DNA of 64,000 bases from Chlorops oryzae (GCA_020466095.1 CM035806.1:168425371-168489370); one strand, 5' to 3'. Positions 1-13,200 are shown, counted from the first letter of the stretch. The notes: generated by a model from the letters alone, not told the origin. Translations and numbers: made by a program.

Positions 1-2440
1 TAGTGCAATGCCTCGCAGCCAATCAGGTATGAGAAAGTATTCCCTTAGTCCTGGAATATGTTGCTTTTTTGAACATCATTTATGAATTTGTTATATTCTA
101 GGAGCCTCTTCGGTTTCCATTGGCAACGCTTTGGTCTCATCGGCCAATACGATGGGTGGCGGCGGTTCTGTTTCAGGTACGGGCACCATTGTTGGCCTTG
201 GTTCGACCAATGCCACGCATCCGCATGTCAATCTGTTGCATGCCGCTGAGCCGCACTACTTCAGTTCACATCATGTCGCTGGCTCGCAAAGTGGTCAGTA
301 CTATTCGGGCGGATATCATGCGCTGTCGTCGCACGACACAAGTTACGCTAGTTCGGCCAACAGCTCTACAGCCCATTTGGACTCGTCGCTCAACATATCG
401 TGGGTTAGTGCCAGCGGCACTTCACCGCACTCGCCATACTATTCAGCCGCGCAGATCTATATGCGACCGAAGGGCGTATTGCCAACCGTTGACCGTAAGA
501 AAGTGCCGCCCGAAGTCCCTAAACGGACGTCCTCGATAACTGCACAACAACACGCACAACATCTGGCAGCTCAGCAGCAGCAGCAGCACCAACAGCTATT
601 GATGATGAGAAACGCACCACCGCCACCGTCAATGCTTCGCTCCAATGGTCTGTGTAAAACATCTGAGAACGGTAGCCTAACGTCTGTGCAGAGCTCCGGC
701 AGCGAGTCGAGTGTGACGTCGACGGAACGTATGGTCAGTAACAGCGACATCGGATCGGATCGTTCGAATTCGCCGCAGACGTGGAAGCGTGGCACAACTT
801 TGAACAGCTCGCAACAATTTAGCGCCGGCCCAGTTGTAGCAGTCGATCCAGCCTATGCGGCGCATGTTCAGGCAGCAACAGCAGGCGGGCCAGTTGTCGT
901 CGTTGGCGGCGGTGGCGGCAATGCCACGGCTAATGCGAACCCGGCCGTCGCTGACGATCATGCCGTTTCCTCGCATACGAGCGCCGCACAATACGAACAA
1001 CACGAGCAGCAACAGGACCATCAGATGGGCGTGGCGACGAGTGCGACACAAAACTATAAAGTTTCCGAGACCATACGCAAGCGGCAATATCGCGTTGGAC
1101 TCAATCTCTTCAATAAGAAGCCGGAGAAGGGCATCACGTATTTGATAAGGCGCGGCTTCCTTGAGAATACGCCGCAGGGTGTGGCGCGCTTTCTCATTTC
1201 GCGCAAAGGCCTGTCACGCCAAATGATTGGCGAGTACCTTGGCAATCTGCAAAACCAATTCAACATGGCAGTGCTCAATTGCTTTGCAATGGAACTGGAC
1301 CTTTCTGGCATGCAGGTAGATGTCGCTTTACGCAAATTCCAGGCATACTTCCGTATGCCCGGAGAAGCGCAGAAAATCGAGCGTCTAATGGAAGTTTTCT
1401 CGCATCGCTATTGCCAGTGCAATCAGGACATCGTTGGGCGCCTCAGATCATCAGATACGGTGAGTTAGTTAGTTAATCAGTCGCAGGCTGGATAAATTTT
1501 TATGCCGCCCCTCTAATATATCTCTCTAATGGATTTTTGTTCTTTTTAAATTGAATTTCCAGATCTTTGTTCTCGCCTTCGCGATAATCATGCTGAATAC
1601 GGACTTGCACACACCGAACCTGAAACCCGAACGACGTATGCGCTTAGAGGAATTTATTAAGAACCTGCGAGGCATCGATGATTGCCATGACATTGATCGC
1701 GACATGCTCGGCGGCATTTACGAGCGCGTCAAGGCCAATGAATTCAAGCCCGGCAGTGATCATGTAACACAACTGATGAAGGTGCAGGCCACCATTGTTG
1801 GCAAGAAACCAAATTTGGCGCTGCCACATCGTCGGCTCGTGTGCTATTGTCGTCTGTACGAAATACCAGATGTTAACAAGAAGGAACGTCCCGGTGTCCA
1901 TCAACGTGAAGTGTTTCTGTTCAACGATCTGCTGGTTATAACGAAAATCTTCAGCAAAAAGAAATCCTCAGTGACGTACACGTTCCGCAATAGTTTCCCG
2001 CTGTGCGGCATGGTCGTCACGTTGCTCGACGTGCCAAACTATCCGTTCTGCATTCAATTGTCACAGAAAGTCGACGGTAAGATCCTGATCACATTTAATG
2101 CACGCAACGAGCACGACCGTTGCAAATTCGCGGAGGACCTTAAGGAGTCAATCAGCGAAATGGACGAAATGGAAGCGCTTCGTATCGAAGCCGAACTCGA
2201 GCGACAGAAATCGGCGCGGAATCGTGCCGCTGGCAGCTCCGAGAATCGTGACAGTGGCGTTGCGGATGTCGAAGTGTGTCCCTGTCCGTATCAAGCAGTG
2301 CCACAAGCCGGCGAGACCGCACCATGCTCTGCCGATGCGACCTCGCAGCAATTGAAGCGCAGTGCGCTGAGCAACAGCCTCCTGGATATGCATGAACAAT
2401 GTGAGTTAAAGTGGAATATTCATTGTGATCGTAAATGTAA

Positions 2441-2479
<39 letters not shown>

Positions 2480-3047
2480 TCCGCCGTACCCACTCTTTCC
2501 TTGTCTTTATCGCTTTCGTGCAGTCGGTAATGATAAACCGCAGCGTCGTGGTAGCGTCGGCTCACTAGATAGCGGCATGTCCATCTCGTTCCAGTCGACG
2601 ACAACAAGTAGCGCTTCGCGGGATAACGCTGCCGCAGTTGCTGCTGCGGCAAATGCTGCCGCAGCGAAAATCCGCTATAATCTCGTAGCTAACACTGCAA
2701 CAGGTGGAGCGTTTGGAGTTGCACCGGTTGCTGCGCTTCAGGCTTCGGCCAATGCCGCTTATTTGACACACTCCGGCTATACTCAACAACAGTCGCATGC
2801 GGCGGCGGCTGCTGCAGTTCTGCTACAGCAGCAACAAATCGCACAACAGCAACAGCAACATCAACAGCATCACCTCCAACATCATCATCATCACAAACAA
2901 CAGCACCAGCAGCAACAATCACTGCAGCAACATCAACAGCAACAACAACAAATGGCACAAGTGTCGCAACCTCTGACAGGACGAATTCCTGGCCGCGAAC
3001 GAAAACATTCACGATCCGAAGAGAGCGGCCGATCCTCGGAAGTTTAA
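1..3047 (+). CDS. siz: Schizo/IQSEC-family Arf guanine-nucleotide exchange factor (3' part)
   Basis: Activates Arf GTPases at the plasma membrane; in flies the schizo/loner gene acts in myoblast fusion and axon guidance. Coding exons by splice sites and frame: 1-26 (partial), 102-1459, 1563-2400, 2524-3047. The 5' exons, where an IQ motif would lie, are outside the window. The second exon begins with about 300 low-complexity residues. The Sec7 domain then spans the 1459/1563 junction. It carries motif 1 [12 protein letters not shown] with the catalytic glutamate finger, and motif 2 [18 protein letters not shown] domain follows ([22 protein letters not shown]). The tail is rich in Ala, Gln and His and ends GRSSEV. 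The 123-nt last intron is a multiple of three, contains a (CT)n run and has no in-frame stop, so retention would insert 41 residues. Family assignment is firm; the schizo name rests on the Sec7-PH match and the [19 protein letters not shown] stretch. Confidence 0.93.
2440..2474 (+). repeat. (CT)n microsatellite in schizo last intron
   Basis: An uninterrupted run of TC dinucleotides lies inside the intron 2401-2523, between donor GTGAGT and acceptor CGTGCAG. It supplies much of the pyrimidine content of this short intron. Confidence 0.9.
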
Positions 3048-3780
3048 AAAAAAGCTCGCATTGAGAGTGATCGAAACAATTCCCCATATTCTTTTTGTCG
3101 GCAGCGACGATGAAAATTTAATTCAATTGACTTTTTGTTATCGATAAAAGAAAAAAGCTTCAACTCGGATCCCAGATCAAGCGCTTGGATTGTCGTTGAT
3201 ACGTTCATTCGTTGACTGTGGCATTAAGTTACCGAGCTGGCCGGGTGCCTGTGTGTGTCCTCCCACCTAACATGGACGACGACTCATGCCCATATGACAT
3301 GGGCATTCGCCCAACTTCCGTTCGCAGCACCACCAGGCAGTCATTTTGTACTTACGGTCACAATCCAACTGCTGTTCGAACGCTCCAAAAGAAAATTTTC
3401 AAAAATTTTCGCTTTATTAAATTCTTATGCGATCCTACGCATTTATCGTCATTAAACCATTGATATACACACATATATATATATACACATATATGAATAT
3501 ATTTTATTTAAATCTATATATATCTAAAAGTCTATACAAATCGATGATTTGATTGATATATGTATTTGTGAATTTGATTTTTGTTTACGCTGATTTGTTT
3601 GTTGATCGAGTTATTTTTTTTTTTGTATAGTTTTTTAAGTCAATCGATTTTAATCGTAAAAATTAAAGTTTCTTTCAATAAGAATCCTGCTGCTTGTTGT
3701 TATCACACAACAATAACATACATATACGCCTACGCATACGTACGAATAATTTTGTTTAGTGACAATAAAGCTGCTTCAGT
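3048..3780 (+). other. siz: Probable 3' UTR of schizo
   Basis: AT-rich non-coding DNA follows the stop codon TAA at 3045-3047. It includes an (AT)n stretch around 3470-3530. The best polyadenylation signal is AATAAA at 3764-3769; more AATAAA words lie downstream (for example near 5705 and 5850), so longer transcripts are possible. Confidence 0.55.
3764..3769 (+). terminator. Candidate poly(A) signal for schizo
   Basis: AATAAA in the context GACAATAAAGCTGC, about 720 nt after the stop codon. Downstream T-rich sequence is modest. Confidence 0.45.
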
Positions 3781-3917
3781 CGAATAATGAAAGCTCAAAA
3801 TTAGTTATCGCTATTAAATATCAATTGAATATCTCTCAAAAGGATGCAGGTGTCTTTAATAAAAAAAAACCCTGAATCCCATATCCTTTTCTTCTAAAAA
3901 AAAAAAAAAATAGCAAT

Positions 3918-4984
3918 TATTCAAGTATGCTCTAGAAATCGAATCCGAATAAAAATATTCGAAATCAATGTGATTTCAATAGAATCAGACCTGTTAAATA
4001 ATGATTATTTAATTAATGATTAATTAATCAGATTATTTTTTTCTTATGAGTGAAATAGTGATTATTTAATGATTATTTTTGTATGACCTATATTAATCAA
4101 TGATTGCGATTACCAAAAAATAATCATGAAATAATCATGATTATTTTAGAATAATGAAAAAAATCAGAAAAAATCAAAAAATAATCAAAAAAATAATCCC
4201 GATTAATTTTAGATTATTTTTGAATATTTTTGATTTTTTTTTTTTGATTATTTTTGATTTTTCCTGATTATTTTTGGGTTTTTTGATTTTTTTTTGATTA
4301 ATTTTGATTTGTTCTGATTTTTTTTTATTAATTTTAATTATTTTCAATTTGTAATTGAATATAATTAAATGTAGTACAGCGAGGGGCCCATATGTCCTTG
4401 CCTATGACATCGCAATGTAAAATTCGCCTCTCGAAAGTATTGCCGGTGGTTTGACGAGGGGTGGTCCTAACCACAGGTGGCCGGTGAATTCACTTGTCCG
4501 TTGCCGGTCCCACGGACTATAGGGAAACTTTGGAAAAACGATGTTATTCAAATACAAATTGAAAATAATTAAAATTAATCAAAAAATCAGAACAAATCAA
4601 AAATAATCAAAAAAAATCAAAAAAACCCAAAAATAATCAGGAAAAATCAAAAATAATCAAAAAAAAATCAAAAATATTCAAAAATAATCTAAAATTAATC
4701 GGGATTATTTTTTTGATTATTTTTTGATTTTTTCTGATTTTTTTCATTAATCTGAAATAGTCCTGATTATTTCACGATTATTTGGTAATCGCAATCATTA
4801 ATAATCAAAAATTTCAAGAAGTTAAATTAATAATGATTATGGATTAAAAAAAGAACAATAATTCATGATTATTAATCTTAATCGGGATTTAACAGGTCTG
4901 AATAGAATACAAATTTCGATTTCGAATTTTTTTTTTTTTTTACATATTCAGATTCGATTTCTAGAACATGCCCGATTGAAGTCA
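3918..4984. mobile_element. Fold-back element with ~450-bp inverted arms
   Basis: The left arm reads TTCTAGAAATCGAATC-like sequence at about 3928, then AGACCTGTTAAAT at about 3988, then hundreds of bases of TGATTATTTTTGATT-type repeats. The right arm (about 4545-4975) is the reverse complement in the same order, ending in TTTAACAGGTCTGAATAGAAT and GATTCGATTTCTAGAACATG. The arms flank an unpaired, GC-richer core of about 170 bp (4372-4545). No transposase ORF is present. A non-autonomous fold-back/MITE-like element is the best reading. Confidence 0.75.
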
Positions 4985-7300
4985 TTCGAAATAGGAAGTC
5001 ATACGAAGTGCATTTTATTATTTTATTGGTCTATTCTTTTTCAATAATATTTTCTTTTTCGATATATTTTCGTTTTTTTTTTTTTTAAATTATATTTTCT
5101 CAATAAAATTGAATCCGACTGAAGCAATTTTTCTTCATTGCCACCGAATAAAGTGTGAATTTTTTGATAAAATTTCTTTTCATTCGCGATTGATGTGAAA
5201 AAAATGTCGTCTTTACCATACGCATTTATTGCATAAATATTTTTTGTCAATTTATCTCGGTTCATTATCCTTTTGTTTCATTTCTTTTTAAGCTAATCAG
5301 CAGCCCGATTCGAAATATTCCCGTGGAATTCTAACATTTTAAAGACGTTGCGAAACGAACAAGAATTTCGAACTTATTTAAGCGAAATTCATCAAAAATA
5401 AAAAAAAAATAATAAAATTCCCAGGGAATATTCATTTAGAATAGAGGGCTGACTTATTCTTTGCAAAGAAAAATTGTCACATAATTATTAGAAAAACTAT
5501 AGAATTAAAGAAAATATCTCTCCTTTTTTTTTTTTTTTTTATTAAGATCCTCTTATCCAAGAAATTCAACTGTTAATGTTCCTTTTCTCAATCGATAATA
5601 TCGCTGACCATGATTATGTGTGTGTATATTACATACATGTTATTATGCTTCTACATACATGCACACAAACATAAATAATTGAATTAATGCTAAAGGAAAA
5701 AATGAGTAAATAAATAAAATAAAATAAAATAAAATAACTTAATAAGTATTTAAATACAATAACAACAAATGAGTACTTTGGTAGTCATGCAAACTGCATG
5801 CGACAGTTGTGCATCTAAGAATGTATGTTAATGGAGACATATGTAAACATATAAAATAAATAAATAAATATATATATAATATATATATATATATAATAAT
5901 GAATATAAAATCATATATAACTTTGTTTATACATTAATATGAATATTTACACGTTTATTTACAAATAAACTCTAACACTACGACCTACGAAACACAATCG
6001 TAAGCATATATACACTCTCTCTCTCTCTCTCTCCCCTTCTCCCTATCTCTTCCTACAAGATGTATGTATATATGTATTTACATATTTAAAAAAAAAAAAC
6101 AGTTTCTCAACAGATATTTCTTTCTCGAAGAACAAGAGTATTTTGAGAGTATTTTGTCAAAAGAAAATAGTACGGAGAATAATAAAATTAACATTTAGCA
6201 ACATAAAAATTATAAATACATAACAATACTAACAATTGTCTATGTGCATAAGCAAACAATAAAAAACGTATGCCAAATAAAGGAGCACTCCTTTCCTTTT
6301 TCGAATGTTGCGCATGCGTAATTTGCTTTGCATGCATAGCACACGATACGTGAAACGAGTCATAAACGAGTGAACTTTTTTAATAACAAAAAAAAAAAAA
6401 AGAAAAATATATATATATATATGTATATTTAGCTCATCTTGTAGCTTCTCTCTGTGTGACCAAGAAATCTTAAAATCAAAAATCGAATTTTACCGCTACG
6501 ATACTTACCTACTTTATCCATCTATATTTCATTGATTTTATTTTTTTATTTTTTTTTTTTTACTTTTATTTATTTAATTTATTTTTTTCATTACTTTTAT
6601 TATTTTTTATTACATTTTTTATTGTTTTTTTAAATATTTTTTTTTTTAATTTTTTTTATATTAAATCAAAGTCAAACATAAGAGAGCAGAGAGCGGCCGC
6701 TTATTTATTGATAATAGCAATAAATTGAAAAATCAAATATTTCTAGCTATATATATGTATACATACTTATATATATGAAACCTTTAAATAATTAGATAAA
6801 CGACTTAAAATATTTAAAAATCGATTTTTGAATTCGCATTGATGGAAATTCGAAACGAAATGGATTGGGATACGACGCATGAATTATTCTAACAAATGGG
6901 GGAAAAAAAATAGAGCTGAAAGTATCCTAAAATGGAAACTAAATAAATAAATAAATAAACAGAACTAGAGCTAACCCAAACTGATTACTCTTCTGTTAAT
7001 TGAATAAATTTACCAAATGAATATGTAATAAAAAATAATAAAAAAATAAAAAAAATTTTGAAAATCCAATAAGCAAAGTATTTTTGATTTGATTTGATAG
7101 TAGTGGTGCTGGTGGGTTTTTGATTAATTTAGGGAATATACTTACTAACATGAAAAACGTTTGCTGCAACCTGTGGGAGGTGGCGAAGTCTTGCTCCCAG
7201 AGCGACAAAGCAAAGTTGTCAAGTTCGCGATTGAAGTCTTTGCGCAGAAAGTTCTATTATAAAAAGCGAGAGAGATAGGAAAAGACTTAAGACGCGAACG
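4985..7300. other. AT-rich intergenic DNA with microsatellites
   Basis: No convincing gene on either strand. It holds poly-T and poly-A runs, (AAAAT)n near 5715-5738, (AT)n near 5870-5900 and 6408-6422, (CT)n near 6016-6033, and one short inverted-repeat element (listed at 5301-5451). Confidence 0.7.
5301..5451. mobile_element. MITE, CAGCCCGATT family, copy 1
   Basis: Starts CAGCCCGATTCGAAATATTC and ends with the near-inverse GAATATTCATTTAGAATAGAGGGCTG. Related ends occur at 38614-38843 and 48601-48797, where the outer sequence continues as ATTCCCGGGGAA. This copy is diverged (CCCGTGG/CCCAGGG). Confidence 0.6.
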
Positions 7301-7309
7301 TGAAAACAC

Positions 7310-9665
7310 GTTTAAGTGGGCGTAGCACAAAAAGTAGGCGTGGCAGCGTTACGAAGTTAAACTTTTCCAACTTTGGGGCACAACATTAAGCTATGTTTAG
7401 AATGTGGGTCCCGTGGGTTCAAAATTGTGGATTTTAGAAAAAACCGTGTTCTGTTTGAGGGGGTTGGGGTGGTTGGATTTCGAAAATTTTTTTTGGAATC
7501 TCTTAGAAAATCACGGAGGACCGTCCATGCCAAATTTCAAAGCCCTAGGGCAATCTCCTTCTATGATTTCCCAAAAAATGTATGGAGGTCAAGCACCTTT
7601 TGCGAGTGAAAACATCTTTGAGTGGGCGTAGCACAAAAAGTAGGCGTGGCAGCGTTTACGAAGTTAAACTTTTCCGACTTTGGAGCACAACATTAAGCTA
7701 TGTTAATCAGAATGTGGGTCCCGTGGAGTTCAAAATTGTGGATTTTGGAAAAACCCGTTTTCTGTATTGAGCGGGTTGGGGTGGTTCGCCATTTCGAAAA
7801 TTTTTTGTGGAATCTCTTAGACTAGTAGATAGAAGCTCCATGCCAAATTTCAAACCCTAGGGCATACTCCTTCTATGATTTCCAAAATTGTATGGAGGTT
7901 AAGCGCTTGAACTCCATACATTTCTTGGTAAATCATAGAAGGTTACCCTAGGGTCTTGAAATTTGGCATGGACGCTTCTATCTCTAGATCTAAGAGATTC
8001 CCAAAAAATTTTCGAAATCGAACCACCCCAACCCCCTCAAACAGAAAACGGGTTTTTCTAAAATCCACAATTTTGAACCCATGGGACCCACATTCGGAAT
8101 TTAGCTTAATTTTGTGCCCCAGAGTTGGAAAAGTTCAACTTCGTAACTCTGCCACGCCTACTTTTTGTGCTACGCCCACTCAAAGACCTCTGTCACTAAT
8201 TCGTGACGTATGAACCTAGTTCAGATAGCATGCATACCTAAGACTCAAACAACTAGCATAGCATATTTTTTGAGCAATTATATGTGAATTGCACACGTAG
8301 TGTCATCTCACCTTAAGACACAAATTTTGTTTTAGTGACAAACTAATTTAGTCAAGACACAAAATTTTGTGTCTTAGCTCCGAAATGCTTGATTTTAAAT
8401 TTTAACCCAACCCCCTCAAACAGAACACGGGTTTTTCTAAAATCCACAATTTTGAACCCACGGTCCTCAAATTCGGAACTTAGCTTACTGTTGTGCCCCA
8501 AAGTTGGAAAAAATTTAACTTCGTAAGGCTGCCACGCCTACTTTTTGTGCTACGCCCATTCAAATGTGTTTTTACTCGCACAAGGTGCTTGACCTCCATA
8601 CATTTTTTGGAAAATCATAGAAGGAGTTGCCCTAGGGCTTTGAAATTTGGTATGGACGTTTCTATCTCTAGATCTAAGAGATTCCAAAAAAATTTTGAAA
8701 TCGAACCACCCCAACCCCCTCAAACAGAAAACGGGTTTTTCTAAAATCCACAATTTTGAACCCACGGGACCCACATTCTAAACATAGCTTAATGTTGTGC
8801 CCCAAAGTCGGAAAAGTTTAACTTCGTAACGCTGCCACGCCTACTTTTTGTGCTACGCCCACTCAAAGTCCTCTATCAGATATTCGTGACGTAGAACAGA
8901 GTTCAGACATTAACTGGCATAGCGCAGACCCGCATCAAAACCAGACAACGTGTCTAGCTAATACACAAAAATTTGTGTGTTGGCTAAATTAGTTTGTGTA
9001 CGAAATATGGTACATCAAAGGTTTGTGTATTCGATATGCCAGTTGGTGTCTTTACTCTGTTTACGTCACGAATATCTGATAGAGGACTTTGAGTGGGCGT
9101 AGCACAAAAAGTAGGCGTGACAGCGTTACGAAGTTAAACTTTTCCGACTTTGGGGCACAACATTAAGCTATGTTTAGAATGTGGGTCCCGTGGGTTCAAA
9201 ATTGTGGATTTTAGAAAAACCCGTTTACTGTTTGAGGGGGTTGGGGTGGTTCGATTTCAAAAACTTTTTTGGAATCTCTTAGATCTAGAGATAGAAACGT
9301 CCATGCCCAATTTCAAGACCCTAGGGTAACTCCTTCTATGATTTCCCAAAAAATGTATGGAGTTCAAGCACTTCACCTCCATACATTTTTTGAGAAATCA
9401 TAGAAGGAGTTGCCCTAGGGATTTGAAATTTGGCATGGACGTTCCTCCGTGATTTTCTAAGAGATTCAAAAAAAAATTTTCGAAATCGAACCCCCCCAAC
9501 CCCCTCAAACAGAAAACGGGTTTTGCCAAAATCCACAATTTTGAACCCACGGTCCTCAAATTCGGAACATAGGTTACTCATGTGCCCCTAAGTTGGAAAA
9601 GTTTAACTTCGTAAGGCTGCCACGCCTACTTTTTGTGCTACGCCCATTCAAACGTGTTTTTATGC
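7310..9665. repeat. Scrambled array of a ~290-bp repeat, seven units in both orientations
   Basis: Each unit runs from GGGCGTAGCACAAAAAGTAGG through a T-rich middle (GAGGGGGTTGGGGTGG) to CCTTCTATGATTTCC. Units marked by GTAGGCGTGGCAG lie at about 7335 (+), 7641 (+), 8149 (-), 8530 (-), 8832 (-), 9111 (+) and 9617 (-). Short ORFs in this block come only from the repeat and differ between copies. Around 8976 two units plus ~100-bp spacers (CAGATATTCGTGACGTA) form a large palindrome. No transposase is seen. Confidence 0.85.
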
Positions 9666-9669
9666 CAGA

Positions 9670-10213
9670 TGGTGTCTGAACTAGGTTTGTACGACAACCT
9701 TTTCTCATAAAGCGCTTGAGCTCCATACATTTCTTGGTGTATGTAACCCTTGAAGTAAAAAATTAAAAATAAATTTAGTCAAAGGAAGAGACGTTTGTTA
9801 AGTTTGTATATCTGTAAACATTGATGTCCAAAGTAATCATATTACATGACATTCTTAGCTCAATTTATTTTTTATAATTCCACCTTCTCTTTGTCATCTT
9901 CCTAGCTTTATGTACGTAAAAGTCGTAGTCAGTGTGAGAAATAGCAATGGAAAAAATAGCACATAATAAAGTTAAACTAGAGATATTAAGCGAATTTCGA
10001 TTACATTCTTAGCGCTTATAGAAACATTTACATACAAGACATTAAAAAGAAGAAGAAGAAAAGACAACGCACAGTGAAACTTGCATAACATAAAACATAA
10101 ATAAAATATGCTGCGGTAAGAAAGCTATATATGCATCATAAAATTAACGTCTAAAATTTTTTATACATATTTAAAAAGTTCTTTTGCCCATATATGATTG
10201 GACATATGTACGC
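9670..10213. other. 3' flank of gigas
   Basis: Non-coding AT-rich sequence between the repeat array and the gigas stop codon. On the minus strand it would contain the gigas 3' UTR, with a poly(A) signal at 9864-9869. Confidence 0.5.
9864..9869 (-). terminator. Candidate poly(A) signal for gigas
   Basis: TTTATT on the plus strand, which is AATAAA on the minus strand, about 345 nt after the gigas stop codon. Confidence 0.4.
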
Positions 10214-13200
10214 TCAGGTGTATCTAGTGAAATCACGATTCGTATGATCATCAATATCGGCAGCAGTGTTGATGGCGTTCGAATTGAAGCCACTTTGATT
10301 CTGATTCTTTTCGTTCTCCAAAAGCTTTAGAGTTATCCGTGTGAAACAAAAATAAAATGGGATATTTTTTTTTAAAAAATGCAAGCCTATAAATGAAAAT
10401 ATATTTGCATACTTTTGTGCGCAGGCGTTTTATTTTTCGTAGACGCTCCAACCAATTTGACGCATAAGGATTCTTATCCTGTTCACTCCGATACACAAGC
10501 GAAGCCAACTGGATTTCAGTTAGGAAGAAGAGTCAAAATATAAAGAAGAAAATATTTCATAAAGAAATCAGTTAGCATGAAAAGTTTTATATGCATATTA
10601 AAAAAGATTAACAAATAAGACTGGTCTGCAATGAAATTCTCCATTTAAGTTTGAGTAGTGGCTCTAGTAAATTTTGGTCTGCTGAATAATTATCTAATAT
10701 CAAAAAAAATGCCATCACGTAAGGATTTCGAGAAAATCAAAGTAAACGGTCCACATAATGACCAAAAACTGTGGGCGCAGCAGTAAACATGGTGAACTAT
10801 GGAATTAAGCACATTTTAGTCCGAACTTTATCTTTCCCTGACCGAATATTTCAACTCAATCTAGTCATTATAGCTATTCGAAACGAAAAACAAATGGATT
10901 TTTCAATTCAAGTTAATATATGTTATATATACAGTAGAGTACGGATAAATGCAACACGTTTTTGGCTCGAATTCTTGAGCACTTATGCGTTCTTTGCATT
11001 AATCCGTGCATGTTTTCATGGGAACTCATAAAAAAGGCTTCAAAGCACCTTGCACTTATGAGGTTTTTGCATTTATTCGTGTTGCATTTATCCGTAGTTC
11101 ACTGTATATACGAAAATCCGAATTGAGTTGTTTTTCGAAAAACCTTTATATCGTGGAAAAGATTTGTGCTACAGTTCTGAGATTTAATATGTTCTGCACA
11201 TAATTGATTGGCCTGCCATTTTAGATATCGATGTTCAAAAAGATGCTGTTTATAGTTGAGTTATTTTCATTTAAACTAAAAAAAAAAAAAATTAAAATTT
11301 TATATAATTTTTTGAATTTTTTAACGATTTTACACGATTCATTTAAAGATTTTTAAATTATTTTTGATATAATAGGGGTATTCACAAAGGCGTCGGAAAA
11401 TAGTAAAGTCGGAAAATAGGAAAATTTTATCTCTTTAAAAAGTTGTGCAAGATACAAAATAAGTTTAAAAATGTTTTAAGAAGTCGAAATTTTCCGATTT
11501 TCCGACTTTCCAACGTTTTTAACACGCCTTTGTGAATACCCCTAATATTGAAGAGTGATGTTTAAGAAATATAAAATTTTTAAATTTTTAAATGAGTTCA
11601 AATGAATCAATGTTGCTAAAAATTTCAAACGCGATTTTCTCGAAATCCTTACAGGATGGAGGTTTTTTTATATATATATATATTTTTTTTTTTTTTTGAT
11701 ATTTTTCGATTATTCAGCAGGCCAAAATCTACTAGAGCCACTACTCAAACTCAAAAGAAGGGGAACAAATTTCAATTTTGCAGACCGGTGTAATTAGTCT
11801 AACTGTGTGCATACATTTGCGTGTAACGCGTACTGCCGCGCCAATATAGGTGCACTCCGATCTGAAACGATTTTCGGTTCCGGGTGGCATACATATTTGG
11901 CTATTTCCGGACGCGCCTTGACATAGACTCGATTTGTATCCAGTTCAAGTGGCTCCACGATGACGCAAGCGTAACTGAATTGGCCCTAGAAATTATTAGA
12001 ATTATGAATTTTAATGAAACAGGGAAGCTATCTCACTAGCATACCGATATCGTATTCAGATTGTAATCCTCGCCGCTTTCATTGTACACGATGTGGACAT
12101 AATCGTTGCCAATGTGTTTTTTCTTTTCATTACAACTTGGATCCTTTTTCAGATTGGTCGGCATCAGTGTGGCGACATGAAATGTTACCTACAAGTGAAA
12201 TAACACCGCAATCATATATTCATATATCAGTGGATTGTTATTTGAATATTTTTTTTTTTTTGGGATACGGCACAAACCTGAACAATGTCATCCTTCCAGA
12301 CATACGTAAATTTACCATCGGCGCCTCCAGTGTCCAAGCAAAGGAATAGATTGTTTTGCTCAGCTTCCTTAAGGCTAACCAAAGTGCCGATATTGCGCAA
12401 GAATTCAACATAACGTGTACTTCCATAGGAGTTCCTCAGAATCTCTACGACATTATTGCATTGGTCTTGACCCACGTAGAGCACACCAATCTTATGCGTT
12501 TCAAACGGTGGTACCAGATCGAGCAATGTTAGCGCATTCATATGCTCTGGAGGAACTTTGATGGGCACATCCGTCAGCTGAAGCTGGCCGGTGTGATACA
12601 ATTGCAAAAGGACAAAGCTCGGGTTCATGCAGAGCTTTGAATTGACTTGTGGCTTTATGCTGCCACTGCCGCCAAAGCTACGAAAATTACTTGTGGTCGC
12701 TGGACGAGCTTTGCCATTGACCTCGCGTACAACTGATATCGTTTTCGATCGTCCGCGCATCATGTCGTTGCCGTTATTAAAATCAGCACCAAGTGTTGCT
12801 GCCGCAGTACCAGAACCGTTCGCTGCTCCGCCACTACTGCTCGATTTCGCTAGGCCTTGATGCATGGTAGTAGGCCCAGCAGCTGACGTCATTGACGATA
12901 TGGGAGCATTGAATATCGTGGTGTGTTTATCAAAGCGCGGTGACTGCGGTGGCGCTGGTGAAAGTGGTGGCTTTGTTGTTGCCGCTGCCAATTTTGTTTC
13001 CAAATAGGGATTTAACTGGGATTTTAGCGACGTCGCGGAAGCTGACAGCTGTATTATCGTTTGGTGTTGCTGCTGCTGCTGCTGCTGCTGCTGGACATTG
13101 TGATTGCTGCCGCCGCTCGTAACATCATCCGCTGAATGTTGCTTCCACGGCAGCGGCGCACTGCTACTTGGAGCCAACTGAGACGCTGTGTCTGCTGATA

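Larger units (their letters stand above)
10620..11789. mobile_element. TIR element in gigas intron 15, itself carrying two MITEs
   Basis: Ends are inverted over about 115 bp: CTGGTCTGCAATGAAATTC and GAGTAGTGGCTCTAGTA on the left match CTACTAGAGCCACTACTCAA and CAATTTTGCAGACCGG on the right. Inner segments TAAGGATTTCGAGAAAATC and GATTTTCTCGAAATCCTTA also pair. Two MITEs are inserted inside (10932-11104 and 11371-11547). No transposase remains. Confidence 0.75.

Noticed and set aside
120..539. 139-codon plus-strand frame overlapping the schizo exon
   Set aside because: Out-of-frame shadow of the schizo coding exon, with no family resemblance.
7373..9581. Several short ORFs (60-85 codons) on both strands
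   Set aside because: They arise from the repeated 290-bp unit; similar peptides recur in each copy with random stops.
12014..12349. 111-codon plus-strand ORF
   Set aside because: Antisense shadow of gigas exons 13 and 14.
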